Notes: generated from the sequence alone by a model not told the origin. Positions 1 to 11,263 are shown, counted from the first letter of the stretch. The stretch is DNA of 44,469 bases from Gloeophyllum trabeum ATCC 11539 (GCF_000344685.1 NW_006920425.1:415741-460209), one strand, 5' to 3'. A program made the numbers and translations.

Positions 1-1
1 T

Positions 2-193
2 GCAGAAGCGGTTGAGATATCCTCAAACACCTCGCCACCGTGGGCCTCGCGAACGTATCTCGAAGGGTCCTTTGTTGACCTGCGCCAGACGAACCGGGCA
101 AAATCCATCGGAGGGAAAGCTGACTGGGACATTGTCGAGTACGGGGAGAAGCGCGCACTACTAGTAGCAATGCCTGTTTCTCGTTGGCCTTGA
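2..193 (+). CDS. 3' end of an unidentified gene cut by the window edge
   Basis: A frame open from base 2 runs 63 codons and stops with TGA at 191-193. The start would lie outside the window. The peptide is charged, with a stretch reading SIGGKADWDIVEYGEKRALL, and has an ordinary protein-like composition, but I recognise no family. The 3' flank runs into the terminal inverted repeat at 242. At this length a chance open frame is possible, so this is a weak call. Confidence 0.25.
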   Translation, partial: AEAVEISSNTSPPWASRTYLEGSFVDLRQTNRAKSIGGKADWDIVEYGEKRALLVAMPVSRWP

Positions 194-241
194 TACTGCC
201 GATGGATGTGTCATGATCCTTTTGTACTGGCAGTGGTACAT

Positions 242-735
242 CGACTTCGATGATGAACAGATAAACAGTGCGTGAACCCACTATAACTTTGGACGACTGG
301 TATTGTCCGGAGCCTGCCGGTCAAAGTTCATCTGATGTCGGCCGCGATGTGGCTGTTGCCTGGAATTCGAACCAGCTGAGGGCGTCTTACACCCTCTTAA
401 GGAAGTAGCTGCCAACTTGAAGCATAAAATTGGAGGATGTTGCAGCCCGGTGAGTACGGTCCCAACAGCGATTGGGCGCTTTTAGCCGAGGCGGTGACAT
501 TCCAGCAGATCTATCAGAAGCCCATGCCTCTTCCGCCGCCCTCAGTGGAAGGACAGGGCAGGAAGTGTGTGATCCGGATTTCCCGAGCCACGATGCTGAC
601 TTCGTTCCAGATGACCGGACCACAGATCCATCGGCGTCAATCTGCAGATGTAAGGGACCCATCCACCGGTCTCTCACATCCCACGACCTCAGCAAGCTTC
701 AGCGCGTCCGTGTCGGCTTTCGCACCTCGGCCCTC
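242..735. repeat. Left arm of a 494-bp inverted repeat bracketing the window
   Basis: Every stretch I compared matches the reverse complement of 43976-44469, with position p pairing with 44711-p and no indels. A 102-codon frame is identical in both arms. Similarity fades between 736 and about 750. The outer limit is unknown because the right arm ends at the last base of the window. The arm may include transcribed flank of the gene ending at 193. I see no convincing gene inside it. Confidence 0.9.
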
Positions 736-754
736 GTGATTACCTGGCATTTGT

Positions 755-850
755 CTGATTTGAACATATATTTACCTCCGTATTAGTCCACAACGATCGG
801 TGCTGATTTGAACATATATTTACCTCCGTATTAGTCCACAACGATCGGTG
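755..850. repeat. Perfect 48-bp tandem duplication
   Basis: 755-802 and 803-850 are identical 48-mers that start with CTGATTTGAACATATATTTA. They lie directly inside the left inverted-repeat arm and about 90 bp beyond the stop codon of the PKS-like gene, so they probably fall in its 3' flank. Confidence 0.9.
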
Positions 851-942
851 TACTACTACTTGGACACACGCCGATACTACAACATTACAAGCCCAGATCC
901 GGCGACGGGAGTACAGATCATATGCGCATTATGACGAGGGTT

Positions 943-3900
943 TCACGTCGGCCTAGCGACCACTTCAGGCGCGGCAACCAGTCCATCCCGTTTAAGCAGT
1001 TCCCGCAGCGTCAGCTCTGAGGTATAGGCAGATGGCCGGATAGTAACACCCATCTTGCCTTTCAGTTCCGTGCGTAAGCGAACAAACCCAAGGGAGTCCA
1101 ATCCCATTGATTGGAGAGACTCTTGAAGAAGGGTTGGGTATGAATGTTTTGAGTATTGCAAAATGGACGATATTATTGACAGACAGACTTCGGTGACCTC
1201 ATCATATCCTTCAGTCGAACTGAATGTGGTCTCTCCTGTAGGCCCGCTAGCCCTGTCGCCTTTCCTGGCATGCGGCACTTCAAGACCAGCAGCACTGGTC
1301 TTCCGGTAGTCGACATTCATGTACGGTCCCGGCTTGTATACCTTCACGTCATCCCATTCGTACCGGTTCACCATGTTGGTCAGAACACAGTCCGGACCTA
1401 GATCCAGGAAGGTCCAGCTCTCATCCACGGATCCTCGCTCCTGCCGACAAATGCGACGAACAGTGCACATACTCTCGAAGAATCTCAGCGGTTCACGCAT
1501 GTGTCTGAGCCAGTAATTGAGCCCCACTAGTTCCAGCGGCATTGTTCTACCGGTCAATCCAGAGACATAAGTGCACTGTTGATCGGCCCTGGACTTAGCC
1601 GGGGAATCTTCAAGCATTGAATCACCACTGGATCCGTCAACTAGAGCCCCTCGCAACAACTGAATTGCTCCGTCCATAAGGCGTGAATGGGATGGAACGG
1701 TCGTATCGACTATTGCGCATGCCACATTCCGTTCCTTGAGGTAAGTGTCACTAGCTGATATTGCTGCCTGGCTTCCGGTGAGTACCACATGCCGAGGACC
1801 ACCATGTATGGCTATCTCAGGCGTTGGAGTTATGTGCAGAAGATTTCGGCGGATGAAATCGATTGGAGCGAAAACGTTGAGCATTGATCCCTCACAAGAC
1901 GCAGCAAGAGGATGTCCTGAATTGACCGGTTCCTGTCGACGGGTGTCGTTGGCTACACAAGAGTGCCCTGAGATAGCCGATATGCGTAGCACAATAGTCC
2001 TGGTGATATTCTCTTCGGATGCTGCACCACTCGTAATGGCTGCTGCAAACTCCCCGAAGCAGTATCCCAAGACGATCGATGGGTATATGCCCCTCTTCGC
2101 GAGATCTTCCACTTGATAAAGTTGAAATGCGAGCGTATGTAATTGGGCTTTTAATAAGGATGAATAACGTTCCGACCTGTAGTATGACATTGTTGGAGGG
2201 AATAAACTGCACGAAGGCGAAGGCTGTACATACCAGGCATAATTGCTCCGAACAAGGTCGGGAAGGCATGGGCATGCAGTCATGGCGTGCGTCATCAGCC
2301 TCTCGAATATGCGACGATGCTTGGCGTTCTCGGAAGATAACTTGACTGCTCCAGAGGAGGGGCCGAAAAGGAATACGACTCGGCCACTAGAAGCAGAGGA
2401 TCTTACTTCCTTCTGTATCTCTCCATCCGTGGTTTCTGGATGCGCCATTGGAATGTTCTTTTTCATGTGTTGTATGATTAGGGAGACCAATCCCGAATCA
2501 ACCGGGGGGCAATTTGCCAAGGTAGCACTGGCTTTGACTGCTCGTGCGACGTCAAGACTGCAGAATGCGGGTCTGCATATGGACCTGGAGGATAACGCAG
2601 GGATTAAGCGAGAGATGGAAAGGATACTGTCCCTGACGCATGGGGATTTGTGAGACGACTGGTCACGTAGAACTTCGATGTATTCCTCAAAAGGTAGAAA
2701 GGGAGGTGCGGGGCACGAAAGAGCTTCGGCCGCATATCCCACGACTTGAGGCCATCCTGTGGCATGTGGATTTGTAATATTATACACATCCAGCGATCGC
2801 AATTCGCCATCCAATATGATTTCGCATAGAGCAGCGGCGCATATATCGACAGGAACCCACGTGACGTCTGGCAGTTCCTGCGGGACCGCTTGTAGTACTG
2901 GGATGGAGGATAATACCATAGGTATCATCTCGTTATCATTCCAGATCCCACGGGAGGAGTCACCGCAGATTTGACCAACTCGCATAATGCAGAGGTCGAA
3001 GCTTTCCGGATCATGCATGCGGTACAGCATATGCTCAGCGGCGAGTTTGGAGAATGCATACCCCTGAATGTACTGTTAGAGGTCGACTGCATTGTTCCAC
3101 GTCGTATTCCGACGCACCTGTGGTAGACAGTAGTCCAATCTCAGTTCCAGCGGTGCTTCCGGCACCATTTGGCCATCGTAACCAGAACTTGTCGAACAGC
3201 TCGTTACAAAATGGAGTACCACGTGCTTCCTACTCAAGGCGCAGAACTGGACTAGGTGTCGAGTCGCACGAAGGTCAGATTGGAATGCCTTGAAATGCAA
3301 GTTGAAATCAACTCTCCATGCGCAATGCAGCACAACGTCTGCACTACCCAGAAGCTCTTCGTATTCTTCCCGAGTGCATCCTATTCCAGGATCGGCAAGG
3401 TCTGTGATGGAGATGCAACGGAGTCTACCAGACAGGATTGCTCCATTCAAGGCGTCGATATTGAGACACTTGGACCGGAAGGATGAACGGAGCCGAAGGA
3501 GAGAATCTCCTCGGATGAGACAGTAGACTGTGGAGTTTCTAGACACCAGGAGATGCTCCACAATGTGCGAACCAAGAAAGCCGGTGGCCCCCGTCAGAAC
3601 AATAGTGCAGGCGTCCCGCTTTCCGGGGGGGCAGGGCAAGGAAACAGAGGGAAAGGCAGAGAGAGGCGAGCTGAACTCTTCTACAAAGGACTCCAGAGAA
3701 GATTGTGAATATGCAGGTTGCGTGGTGGAGTGGCCACAGAGGAAGTCGCATATCGACTGCAACGTTAAGAGATTATACAAGTCCTCCCCCGCAATGTGGC
3801 GTGAAAAGGCATTCGATAATAGCTGAGCTAGCTCGATGCTGTTAATGGAATTGATGCCAAGATCGAATATGTTGGCCATAGTGTCCAGGGCAGCAGGATC

Positions 3901-6093
3901 GAGATGAAGAACAGCCCCCACCGCGTTGGCAACAATCGAAATCGGAGTATCGAGACTGGTACTTGAATTGCACAGAGCCTGCGGAGTATCTGTCGGACTG
4001 AGGGGTTCTAAGAATGTTCGACTTGTTGAAGATGAATGCGTGGTCGGCCACCAAAATTGCCGTTGAAAAGGGTATAACGGAAATCGGCACAGGTGTCCGG
4101 GAGATATAGTTGACCTGTCATACAGACTTCTGAAGTCGATAGAATGATCACTCTCAAATAATTTGGCTAGAGCATCGATGCTTAGACCATCTGCTATTAG
4201 GCGCTGAGCGTCCAAGCGCCCACATCCCATAAAGCCTATACCATCCGGAAGGAGTCCCAACTCGCTGGATGATAACGACTGGAAGGAGCTGCGAATATTG
4301 TTGGATCCTGAGACAGGTATTTCACCCGCCATACATCGCTCCAAGTCATCTCCGTCGGCTGCTATGATAGCCCTGCGAACCGAATGATGCTCCCGACCGG
4401 CACACAGGATTGTGGCCACTTCCGCTACCGCCGATGGGCATGTCCGTATGTATTCAGTTACGTCTGACACGGACTCCAGTAACGCCTCGTACGTCTTCCC
4501 AGAAAAAAGGAAGATATGGCGATCCAAAAGTGGAGCCGGCGATTCTTCTGCTCTTGTTATAGGGCCAGATTCTATCACAGCACACGTGATGCCCCCAGCT
4601 ACAGCAAGGTGATTGACGTTCAGAAATACTAACTCAGCGAAAAGGGCCACTGAAGAAAGACGTACTGAAACCGAAGCTACTAACAGTAGCGATCAGAGGT
4701 CGTCCGACCTCAAGTGACACTGTGGAAATCGGCACTCGAACTGATCCCTCATTCAGGTCCGGAAAGGGCTGCACATGATGTGGGGGTATCTTGCGATGTT
4801 TGAAACATAGGAGTGCCTTCAACAGGCCTAGAAAAAGATTTCAAATTCCATCTATTAGATTTTCTGCACACCCACCTACTAGCCCAGCGGCGGCTTGACA
4901 ATGACCGACTACCGTTTTGGACGTTGTCAAATACAGAGGCTCAGTTCGAGGCGATCGGTGTACGTCCTGGATGGCCTCTAACTCGATCATGTCACCCAGT
5001 AAGGTACCGGTACCATGCGCTAGTCCGATGTCAAAAACTGAATTGCCGTAGTTAGCCTAGACGTACCTTCGTGAAACACTACCTGTTCCTTGCTCACGTT
5101 CGTCGCATCCAGGGCTTCGCGCAGGAGGGACGCTTGCGCAACTGCATCAGGACTGGTAATACTCGGGGTTCGGCCATTGTTTCGGAGAGCCAGACCGCGG
5201 ATGACACCATCAATTCTATCTCGGTCACGCATTGCAATGTCGGCTCTTTTCAGGATGAACAGAACGGCCCCTTCCTGATATACAGAGTGAACGATATTCA
5301 GAAGTGGGACAACTTTTATCTTACTGAAGGAACGTAACCATCGGCCGTCGGCGAGAATGCAGAGCATCTCCCTGTCGATGACAGAATCTTCAGCGACGAA
5401 GCCCATAGGAACGACGACTCAGAGAAATGGGTGGCAATTCCTCCGACAACTGCGAGCTCCGCATTTTGGGCAATGATAGTGTGAATTGCTGGATAGTCTT
5501 GTCAGTTCCAAGGAAGAAAGCGGGAAGTCTAATAACTGACCATATTCGAGAGCTTGCATTCCACTCGCACACGCAGAGGAGATTGTGCAAGTAGCGCCGC
5601 GAAAGTCGAAAAAGTGCGCGACACGGCCCGCGACAGCGCTTGGATCGAAGATCTGAGCCCAGTTATGGTCGAAAGCCTTTTGGCCGTCTTCGGCGAACCT
5701 CCGTAATGCCCAGCCGTCTTCATTCCCCATCCCAATTGTTACAGATACGTTCTTCCCCTTCAGGGTGCTAGGGACTATCGCGGCATTTTCCAGAGCTTCC
5801 CAAGTCAACTCCAGCGCCAGACGAGAGTTCGGCCTCATGGTAGTGGCTTCTCCAGGAGTCACATTGAAGAAAGACGCATCGAAGTCTTCAACACCTTCAG
5901 GACCAAGCCAACCCCCTCGGTACTGGTTTCGCGAGGACCCGCTGAAATTACGTGAGGGCGGAGGAGGTCGGTTGCATTCGCCCCACTTTCCGTCGAGAAG
6001 ACTGGTCCAGAATTGTGTCGGACTAGTTACGTTTCCTGGGAGCCGGCATGAGCTCCCTATGACAGCGACGTGCTCATGGGGGGAACCTGACAT
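943..6093 (-). CDS. Polyketide-synthase-like megasynthase, KS-ACP-TR-SAT-like AT-ACP
   Basis: Seven exons join in frame to 1610 residues. Introns are 5489-5540, 5275-5324, 5020-5066, 4828-4875, 4599-4665 and 3064-3117, and splicing restores conserved motifs at each junction. The ATG at 6093 has a CACC context and precedes the KS start VAVIGSSCRLPG. Ketosynthase, 1-420: Cys175 (SSACASG), His310 (EAHGTGT), His348 (VVGHCQAAAG). Residues 436-593 hold the KS-AT linker and the post-AT YPFQRQFWW motif with no acyltransferase between them. ACP1 is about 630-700 (Ser661 in DLGINSI). Thioester reductase is about 740-1100 (TGATGFLG at 746; Tyr906/Lys910 in GYAFSKLAAE). An acyltransferase at about 1132-1470 has GYCFGE (Cys1239) and His1363, resembling the GxCxG of fungal starter transacylases rather than GHSxG. 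ACP2 is about 1520-1600 (Ser1561 in GLDSL). Inferred role: carrier-bound acyl chain formation with reductive release as aldehyde or alcohol. The product is unknown. It is shorter than usual fungal PKSs and the domain order is odd. Exon 7 could hide an in-frame intron near residue 1270. Confidence 0.9.
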
Positions 6094-6153
6094 GGTGAGC
6101 TCAATACAACAAAGGGAGCAGAGAAGGCGAATGGATGAGCTTACAAAATGTCA

Positions 6154-6160
6154 CTTTATA
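6154..6160 (-). promoter_or_regulatory. TATA-like box upstream of the PKS-like gene
   Basis: TATAAAG on the minus strand lies about 60 bp upstream of the ATG at 6093, a plausible core-promoter position. This is positional inference only. Confidence 0.35.
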
Positions 6161-7197
6161 TGATAAAATACATGCCAAACCAACTTTGGACACCGCTTAC
6201 GACTTGAGGCATCTTCCCAGAGAATCTAGACATTACTTCGAAGCTGAGTGATGGAGGAAGAACTATAAGCAACGCAATGTCATCTTTATCGGGCACAGCA
6301 TGCCGCCGAACGATAGCAATCATGCACTGCTTCACTCGCGACAGCCCATTTGCATATTCCAGATCCCCCTTGTTCCCGTATCAAATTTCAAGGCTGATAC
6401 TGTACGATTACGATCTATTAGAGGCCCTGTCACCGTGGGACCTTATACGGTTGCCGGAGCTCGCCGTCTTTGCTATTGCACCCCCGTGTGACGGTTAAGG
6501 CCGTCATGATCACAGCCACTTGCCATGTTTTAACGGACTATTTCCTATTTTGGCTTATGTTTATCTTGATGGTCACTCGTAGATAGATAACGGACTCTGG
6601 CTCTAAAACGCACTGCATGTATGTATTCGGCCGACGGCCCTCGCGGATGATATCATATTTACTACAGTCCCGGACAACCAAAGGCAGCAAATTGATTTCT
6701 GACCGAACGGGAATTTTTGGCGAGAAGCCGAGTTCAGTTTCGGACTCAGGGAGGCTGGAAACGTCTAAAAATGAGGTCTCCTCATTTTTCCCACGACTTT
6801 TTGATACAGCCAAAATTTTGGGTCATTTCAATGACATTCTATACAGTCACCGGACCTCTCAGGTCACACCCTGAGCCTTTGGGGACCTGTAAACCCTTGT
6901 ATGGAGTTGCATCTAGGCTTTCGAATGTTGAACTGGGTGCTGACTTAGCTGCCAGCTCTACATACCAGAATGTACCGGAACCCTCTGAAACATTCTGGTA
7001 TATTCCACTATTGTACAAGGCACAGAGCTCATGTGGGTCAGTGACATCATAGGTGGGGCTCAGTAGGATTAGGGATATTCCACGTAGCTTAGTCAGCCTA
7101 TGGGCCACAGTGTATACAAGCCCTGCAGCTCTGCTGCCTAATAGCAAGGGGTCGTTCATACAAGCTTTACCAGTAGCTGTAGCATCCACTCAACTTG
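6161..7197. other. Gene-free stretch with a short inverted match to 9.3 kb
   Basis: I find no supportable gene. 6663-6693, containing CCCGGACAACCAAAG, matches the reverse complement of 9316-9346 at nearly every base. Weaker inverted similarity extends over roughly 6420-6840 against 9240-9480. This may be the worn ends of an old inserted element or inverted duplication spanning 6.4-9.5 kb. Confidence 0.4.
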
Positions 7198-7557
7198 TCA
7201 GTAGAGGGCCATTGCTGTGCATGGCAGGACACAAGTCCTGAGTTGTGTCTGATAAGTGTTAGCATTGGGTGTATAAATGTTCCAATTGATGTATACAGTA
7301 CTCTTTCTTATGCACATATTGAAATCCCTTAGATCTGTATCTGCAATGTCCCCTTCATTCATACTTTCAAGTTGTCCTCCTGTGGCTCTGCCATCATTGT
7401 ACCATAAAAGTCCCTGCCATTCTGACGGATTAAAAGTTGGTCTGTATTGGTGGCTACAAAAAGACAATAAAATTGTATTTGTACCCAGCCCAAGGGATAG
7501 TAGCAGCTGCACTACTAGACACAAGTAACATAGATCAAAGTGCTCCTCTGCTGCCAA
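7198..7557 (-). pseudogene. Helitron protein fragment (C-terminal end), copy A
   Basis: The frame carries LLWYNDG followed by a diverged tail that aligns with TIWYNDG and the tail of the larger Helitron gene (11310-11606). Downstream, both copies share the hairpin-forming segments GCCATTGCTGTGCATGGC (7208-7225) and CAGGACACAAGTCCTG (7225-7240). No helicase or Rep part lies nearby, so this is a decayed 3' remnant. The region up to about 7.8 kb may be more of the same element. Confidence 0.55.
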
Positions 7558-7688
7558 TCCTTGATTGGCAGCTCTATGACACAGGTCTTTTATCCCCAGT
7601 AGAAGAGATAGTCAATAATACCTGCAGACTCCAGGTAACATCCTACCAGAACCAGAGCGCTCATCCACTGCCAATCTTTGATTGGCAG
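7551..7688. repeat. Two copies of a perfect 9-bp-stem hairpin
   Basis: CTGCCAATC-CTT-GATTGGCAG at 7551-7571 and CTGCCAATC-TTT-GATTGGCAG at 7668-7688 form perfect 9-bp stems with 3-nt loops, 117 bp apart. Flanks are related (AGTGCTC/AGCGCTC before, GCTC after). Only the loop differs. They may be hairpins of a mobile element; I cannot assign a role. Confidence 0.75.
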
Positions 7689-8105
7689 CTCCCTCGCATT
7701 CATTTTCCCAAACCAAGCTGAAGGACAGTCATCAGAAAGGGTACTCAAACAGTACTCCAAGCAGCTGGGAGCAGAAATGGAATATATGTTACACATGTAC
7801 TAGCTTCAATTTCTCAAGGGGACATATAGATACCACTGAGTGTCAGAAATCAGGGTTCCAGAGGCAGCAGAGATTGAGAAACACAGGCCCAAGATGCCTG
7901 TGACCAGAGAAATTGTATCATAGTCCCTGCCACCCACACATAGACTCAGACTATGTGTGTGAAAAACAATCAACGTTGAGACTAATTCCCACAGTAACAA
8001 TCCATCAAACTATCCAGCAGTCAGCATATTATTTCAGAACACAAGTGCAACATTCAAGAACCTCTTATAGCCAACATAAGATCAATGTGTATGTACCAGT
8101 AATGT

Positions 8106-8318
8106 TGTTGAAATATTCCAAGCAAACAGAAGACGAGCATGTTTGCCCCAGGTGGGTTGCCCGAAGGGCAATCGCATATGGTACATCGAGTAGATACAGC
8201 AAATATATAAGATTTTCTTATCATCTTATCAGTCAGGCCCGCCTGCGGCGGTCCCCTTCTGACCACGCGCAACACGGTGCGAGCTCACAAGCTCAGACCC
8301 AAAAGCTGAAATCCAACA
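8106..8318. repeat. Dispersed repeat family B, copy 1
   Basis: This is one of three related copies (also 10880-11058 and 38664-38871). All start TGTTGAAA and end TCCAACA. All contain a GGGCAAT segment preceded by an inverted match (here TTGCCC-GAA-GGGCAA), a TATA-rich segment, and GAGCTC-ACAAGCTC near the end. TGTTG/CAACA ends plus a TATA box resemble a very short solo LTR, but I see no clean target duplication. A Helitron terminus is the alternative because of the hairpin. Confidence 0.6.
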
Positions 8319-8459
8319 ATGATTGGATTAATAGGAAGCACAGCCCACCAAGTTGACATGCTTCAACTGCTGCAAGTACTAGACTAATGAGGGAGTGGGC
8401 AACTATGACATCACTCAACTACAGAAATGTGCTTTCTGCAGTCAAGCTATGTCATAGTA

Positions 8460-8925
8460 AGCAGGAGCCAATGAGAAGCCAGAGATCCCAACCGGCGCGG
8501 CACCTCAGCCACCGACTACAAACAGCCACAGAAGTCAATTCCCACGGTAACAACATGCCACACACGACAAAGAGCATGCAGTAAAGGAAGGAGATACGAT
8601 TAAATTCTCAAAATATTCCAGTAGACAGATAACCCAAAAAAACCTCTTCGTAGAAGAAACCACGGAAATACATGAACAACTCAAGACGAAAACACAGTGT
8701 GATTGCAAACAGACACTACAAATGCGATTTCGTAGTCTGTTTGTAGTCTCCAATACAAGTGGACATTAATTTGGAAATTGAAGTTTGTATTCAAGACTAC
8801 AGCACAAAAGTCGCACGCATTCTCGGCAACACTGATTCCCATGGGTACAATGTTCAGCACACACCCAATTTTGCCGGTAAGGACTCATCCTTCATAAACT
8901 TAGGACTTGTCATACAGGTGAGTTG
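8460..8925. repeat. Dispersed repeat family C, copy 1
   Basis: About 465 bp similar to 35470-35960 and, less closely, 40198-40640, all in the same orientation. Shared landmarks in order are CCCAACCGGCGCGGC, GTCAATTCCCACGGTAA, AAAATATTCCAGT, a pair of GTAGTC-containing inverted segments, and a terminal AAGGACTCATCC. No coding frame is conserved, so this is a noncoding mobile repeat of unknown class. Confidence 0.7.
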
Positions 8926-9637
8926 TGTAGGGCGCACTGTGCATGCTGCTGCCTCCATAACTCTTCATCATCAAAGACTACGGACCTCCATCTAAGGCCC
9001 AAAGAAGTTCAAATTTATGACACACGTTACCTTGATGGCCATATTTAGCCTGCATTTATGAGAGCTATTATGGCATATCAGCTGGTCCAATTATTAGATT
9101 TAAGCCAGGATCAGACTGAGCTCGTTGAACGGGTGAAAGGAGTCGATTGGCATATTTTCCGCATTTTTCCCGATTTGTTTTGTATACGGCCACTATTTCG
9201 GCCCGTCCAGACCCATTATGACAGGTGGTTTATGAGAAATCAGCTCATGCCAATCTCTTCCTTAGAGTCTAAATCACTCATTTCTGCAATAAAATCGGAC
9301 CTCCGGAAATCACCGAACTTGTTGTCTTTGGTTGTCCGGGACTGTATGTACCCCTTGGCTTCAGTTTCCGGTACCTGACAGTCAGGAGTCCTGTACCAAT
9401 GTGTATGGTGACAACGGCCAGATCGAGTGTGACACTTCCCATTGTCAACTCGCCTAACAACAGGCCACCGGTGACCTGTGACCATATTAGGACCTGACAA
9501 CCATGATGCTTCAGGTGCATCTGCAAGCCACATCAGAGCGGCTAAACCACTATATCACACGTCAGCCAATCATATACTACGGTAGAGACTGTGAGGTCAC
9601 TGATTAGATAAGTGACACCACGAATAAGTCTTGAGGT
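8926..9637. other. Gene-free stretch between repeats
   Basis: Only short unrelated frames are present. 9316-9346 is the inverted partner of 6663-6693. I see no gene, RNA gene or clear element boundary. Confidence 0.4.
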
Positions 9638-9780
9638 TGATATGCACAGACACACAACAGACCCAAAGACCAGAACAAAACCAACACACCACACCCAGCG
9701 GTATGGGTGCCAAAGGTCTAAGGAAACCGAAGGGTAAGATATAGTTCGAGAGGGAGGGAGGAGAAAGACACCGTAGATGG
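9638..9780 (+). repeat. Dispersed repeat family D, terminal fragment (copy 1)
   Basis: It begins TGATATGCACAGACACACAA and continues with the family's CACCCAGCGGTATGGGTG and GAGGGAGG landmarks. It then diverges near 9780. The same terminus occurs at 29392, 36096, 38111 (inverted) and 40196 (inverted). This copy is truncated. Confidence 0.7.
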
Positions 9781-10879
9781 TCCGAGTTTATTGAAGCCAC
9801 TAGAGTCAAACACGAAACTGGGAACGACCGAAACCGATTGAGGAGTCGGTCGAGGCAATCAACGATGACCTGATTATTGATTCCCCTGTGGTCAAGCAGT
9901 TAATAAGCTCTTTATAAAAGTAGACAATGAATTAATAACGAAAGTCCCACATGCTGTGGTCAAGGATGCAAGAGGCTGAGAGCAACAATAACATAAGGTG
10001 AAAGGATTCGATCGCTAGTATGCAATCGCTAGTATGCTTAGGTCGACGGATTTGACCTTCAAAGAACGCTGGGACGCTAACTCTGGATCCTGAAATGGGT
10101 GAAGATGTCTTTTTCTTTTCTTTTGTTACAAAACGTTGTGATACACTATATATACAATGCCTAGCCGCAAACCAACTTCAGTTCCACCGTACAAGTCCTT
10201 CCACTGCTGCCGTCCACCATCTCATGCCCGCTGCTGGATAGACTTCTCTGAGAAGTTGTACATGAGGCTGAATCCACATTTTCGGAGGTCAGAGAGCATT
10301 GGGGCGTATCAACATTTTGAGTCTCTCACAGGTAGAGTTGACAAGAGATTTGGGTTCGAAAAAGACTAAGGTATGAGGTACATGGGCTGGGCTTTTATAC
10401 TACAAGATCACATGTAACGAATAGAAGAGATAGAGACAGAAAATAGAAGAATACGAGAAGAGATGAAATCAATGCAAAGAGGATTAACTCGAAGGCTCCG
10501 AAGGAGCTGTATAGCTTAGAGTCTGAATACAGTAGTGAGTAGCTGAATAAGGAATCTACTGGCCAAATACGGTAGTGAGTGCAGGTGCGTATCCTTACAG
10601 AGACTTCTTCGGCCACAACTGAGAGTGATCCTTTTGATCCAAGATGAGATCGTGCCCACCTGTTTGCCACAACCTAGCCACAAGAATGCTAGCCACCCCA
10701 CTCCTCATACATATAAATAGAGCAACTTGCAGCATGTAAACAGCAGAACATTCAACATGGCATCTGAATCCTGCTCGGGGCATAAAGCCCACAAAACCTC
10801 GTATGTTGGGGGCCACCTGCTGCCATTATATCTCGAGTCAATGCACTGCAGGCTCTACTTCATCATCTACCCGACTCTC
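9781..10879. other. Gene-free stretch with an internal family D scrap
   Basis: 10285-10325 (TTTTCGGAGGTCAGA and nearby GGGGCGTATCAAC) resembles internal family D sequence at 30485 and 38335. A 14-bp direct repeat (AATCGCTAGTATGC) occurs twice near 10007-10036. There is no supportable gene. Confidence 0.35.
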
Positions 10880-11058
10880 TGTTGAAAGCCTCCTGGCAAA
10901 CCGGCCGCCCGCAGGGCAATTGCATACCATACAAAGAGCAGATACAGTGACTATATATGAGTTTCGCATAAACATTCACCCGCTACGGCTGCCTATGACG
11001 GCGCCATCCTATCACGTGTGAGCTCACAAGCTCGACCAATAACCCCGAAATTCCAACA
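10880..11058. repeat. Dispersed repeat family B, copy 2
   Basis: It runs from TGTTGAAAGCCTCC to GAAATTCCAACA. Its second half, including the TATATATGAG segment and ACCAATAACCCCGAAA, is nearly identical to copy 3 at 38.7-38.9 kb. The flanking CTCTC (left) and CTCCC (two bases past the right end) are a weak target-duplication candidate. Confidence 0.6.
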
Positions 11059-11263
11059 CACTCCCCTGAGTGCAGCAAGCAAGCGCTCAAGGCACTCCCC
11101 ATCTCAGTACACTCCACAAATCCCGCAAATTCTCCTCCGATCCCAGCTCCGAGATCTGGTCAATAGTCCATGCTCGCGGGGAGCTCCAACGGGCAACCCT
11201 TAGGTGCAAACATAGGCGAAAGGCATACAATGATCCCAACAGCTCTCCACTTGTGGGAAGAGG

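Noticed and set aside
355..390. tRNA-like T-loop (GAATTCGAACC) in the inverted-repeat arm
   Set aside because: The surrounding bases form only a 4-bp palindromic stem, and no acceptor, D or anticodon arms fit.
437..739. Identical open frames on both strands of the two inverted-repeat arms
   Set aside because: Identity follows from the duplication itself. None shows a recognisable domain, and the frames on the two strands cannot be told apart by evidence.
943..6093. Reading the locus as several broken PKS fragments
   Set aside because: Frame breaks fall at canonical donors and acceptors, and splicing restores conserved motifs with consistent phase over seven exons.
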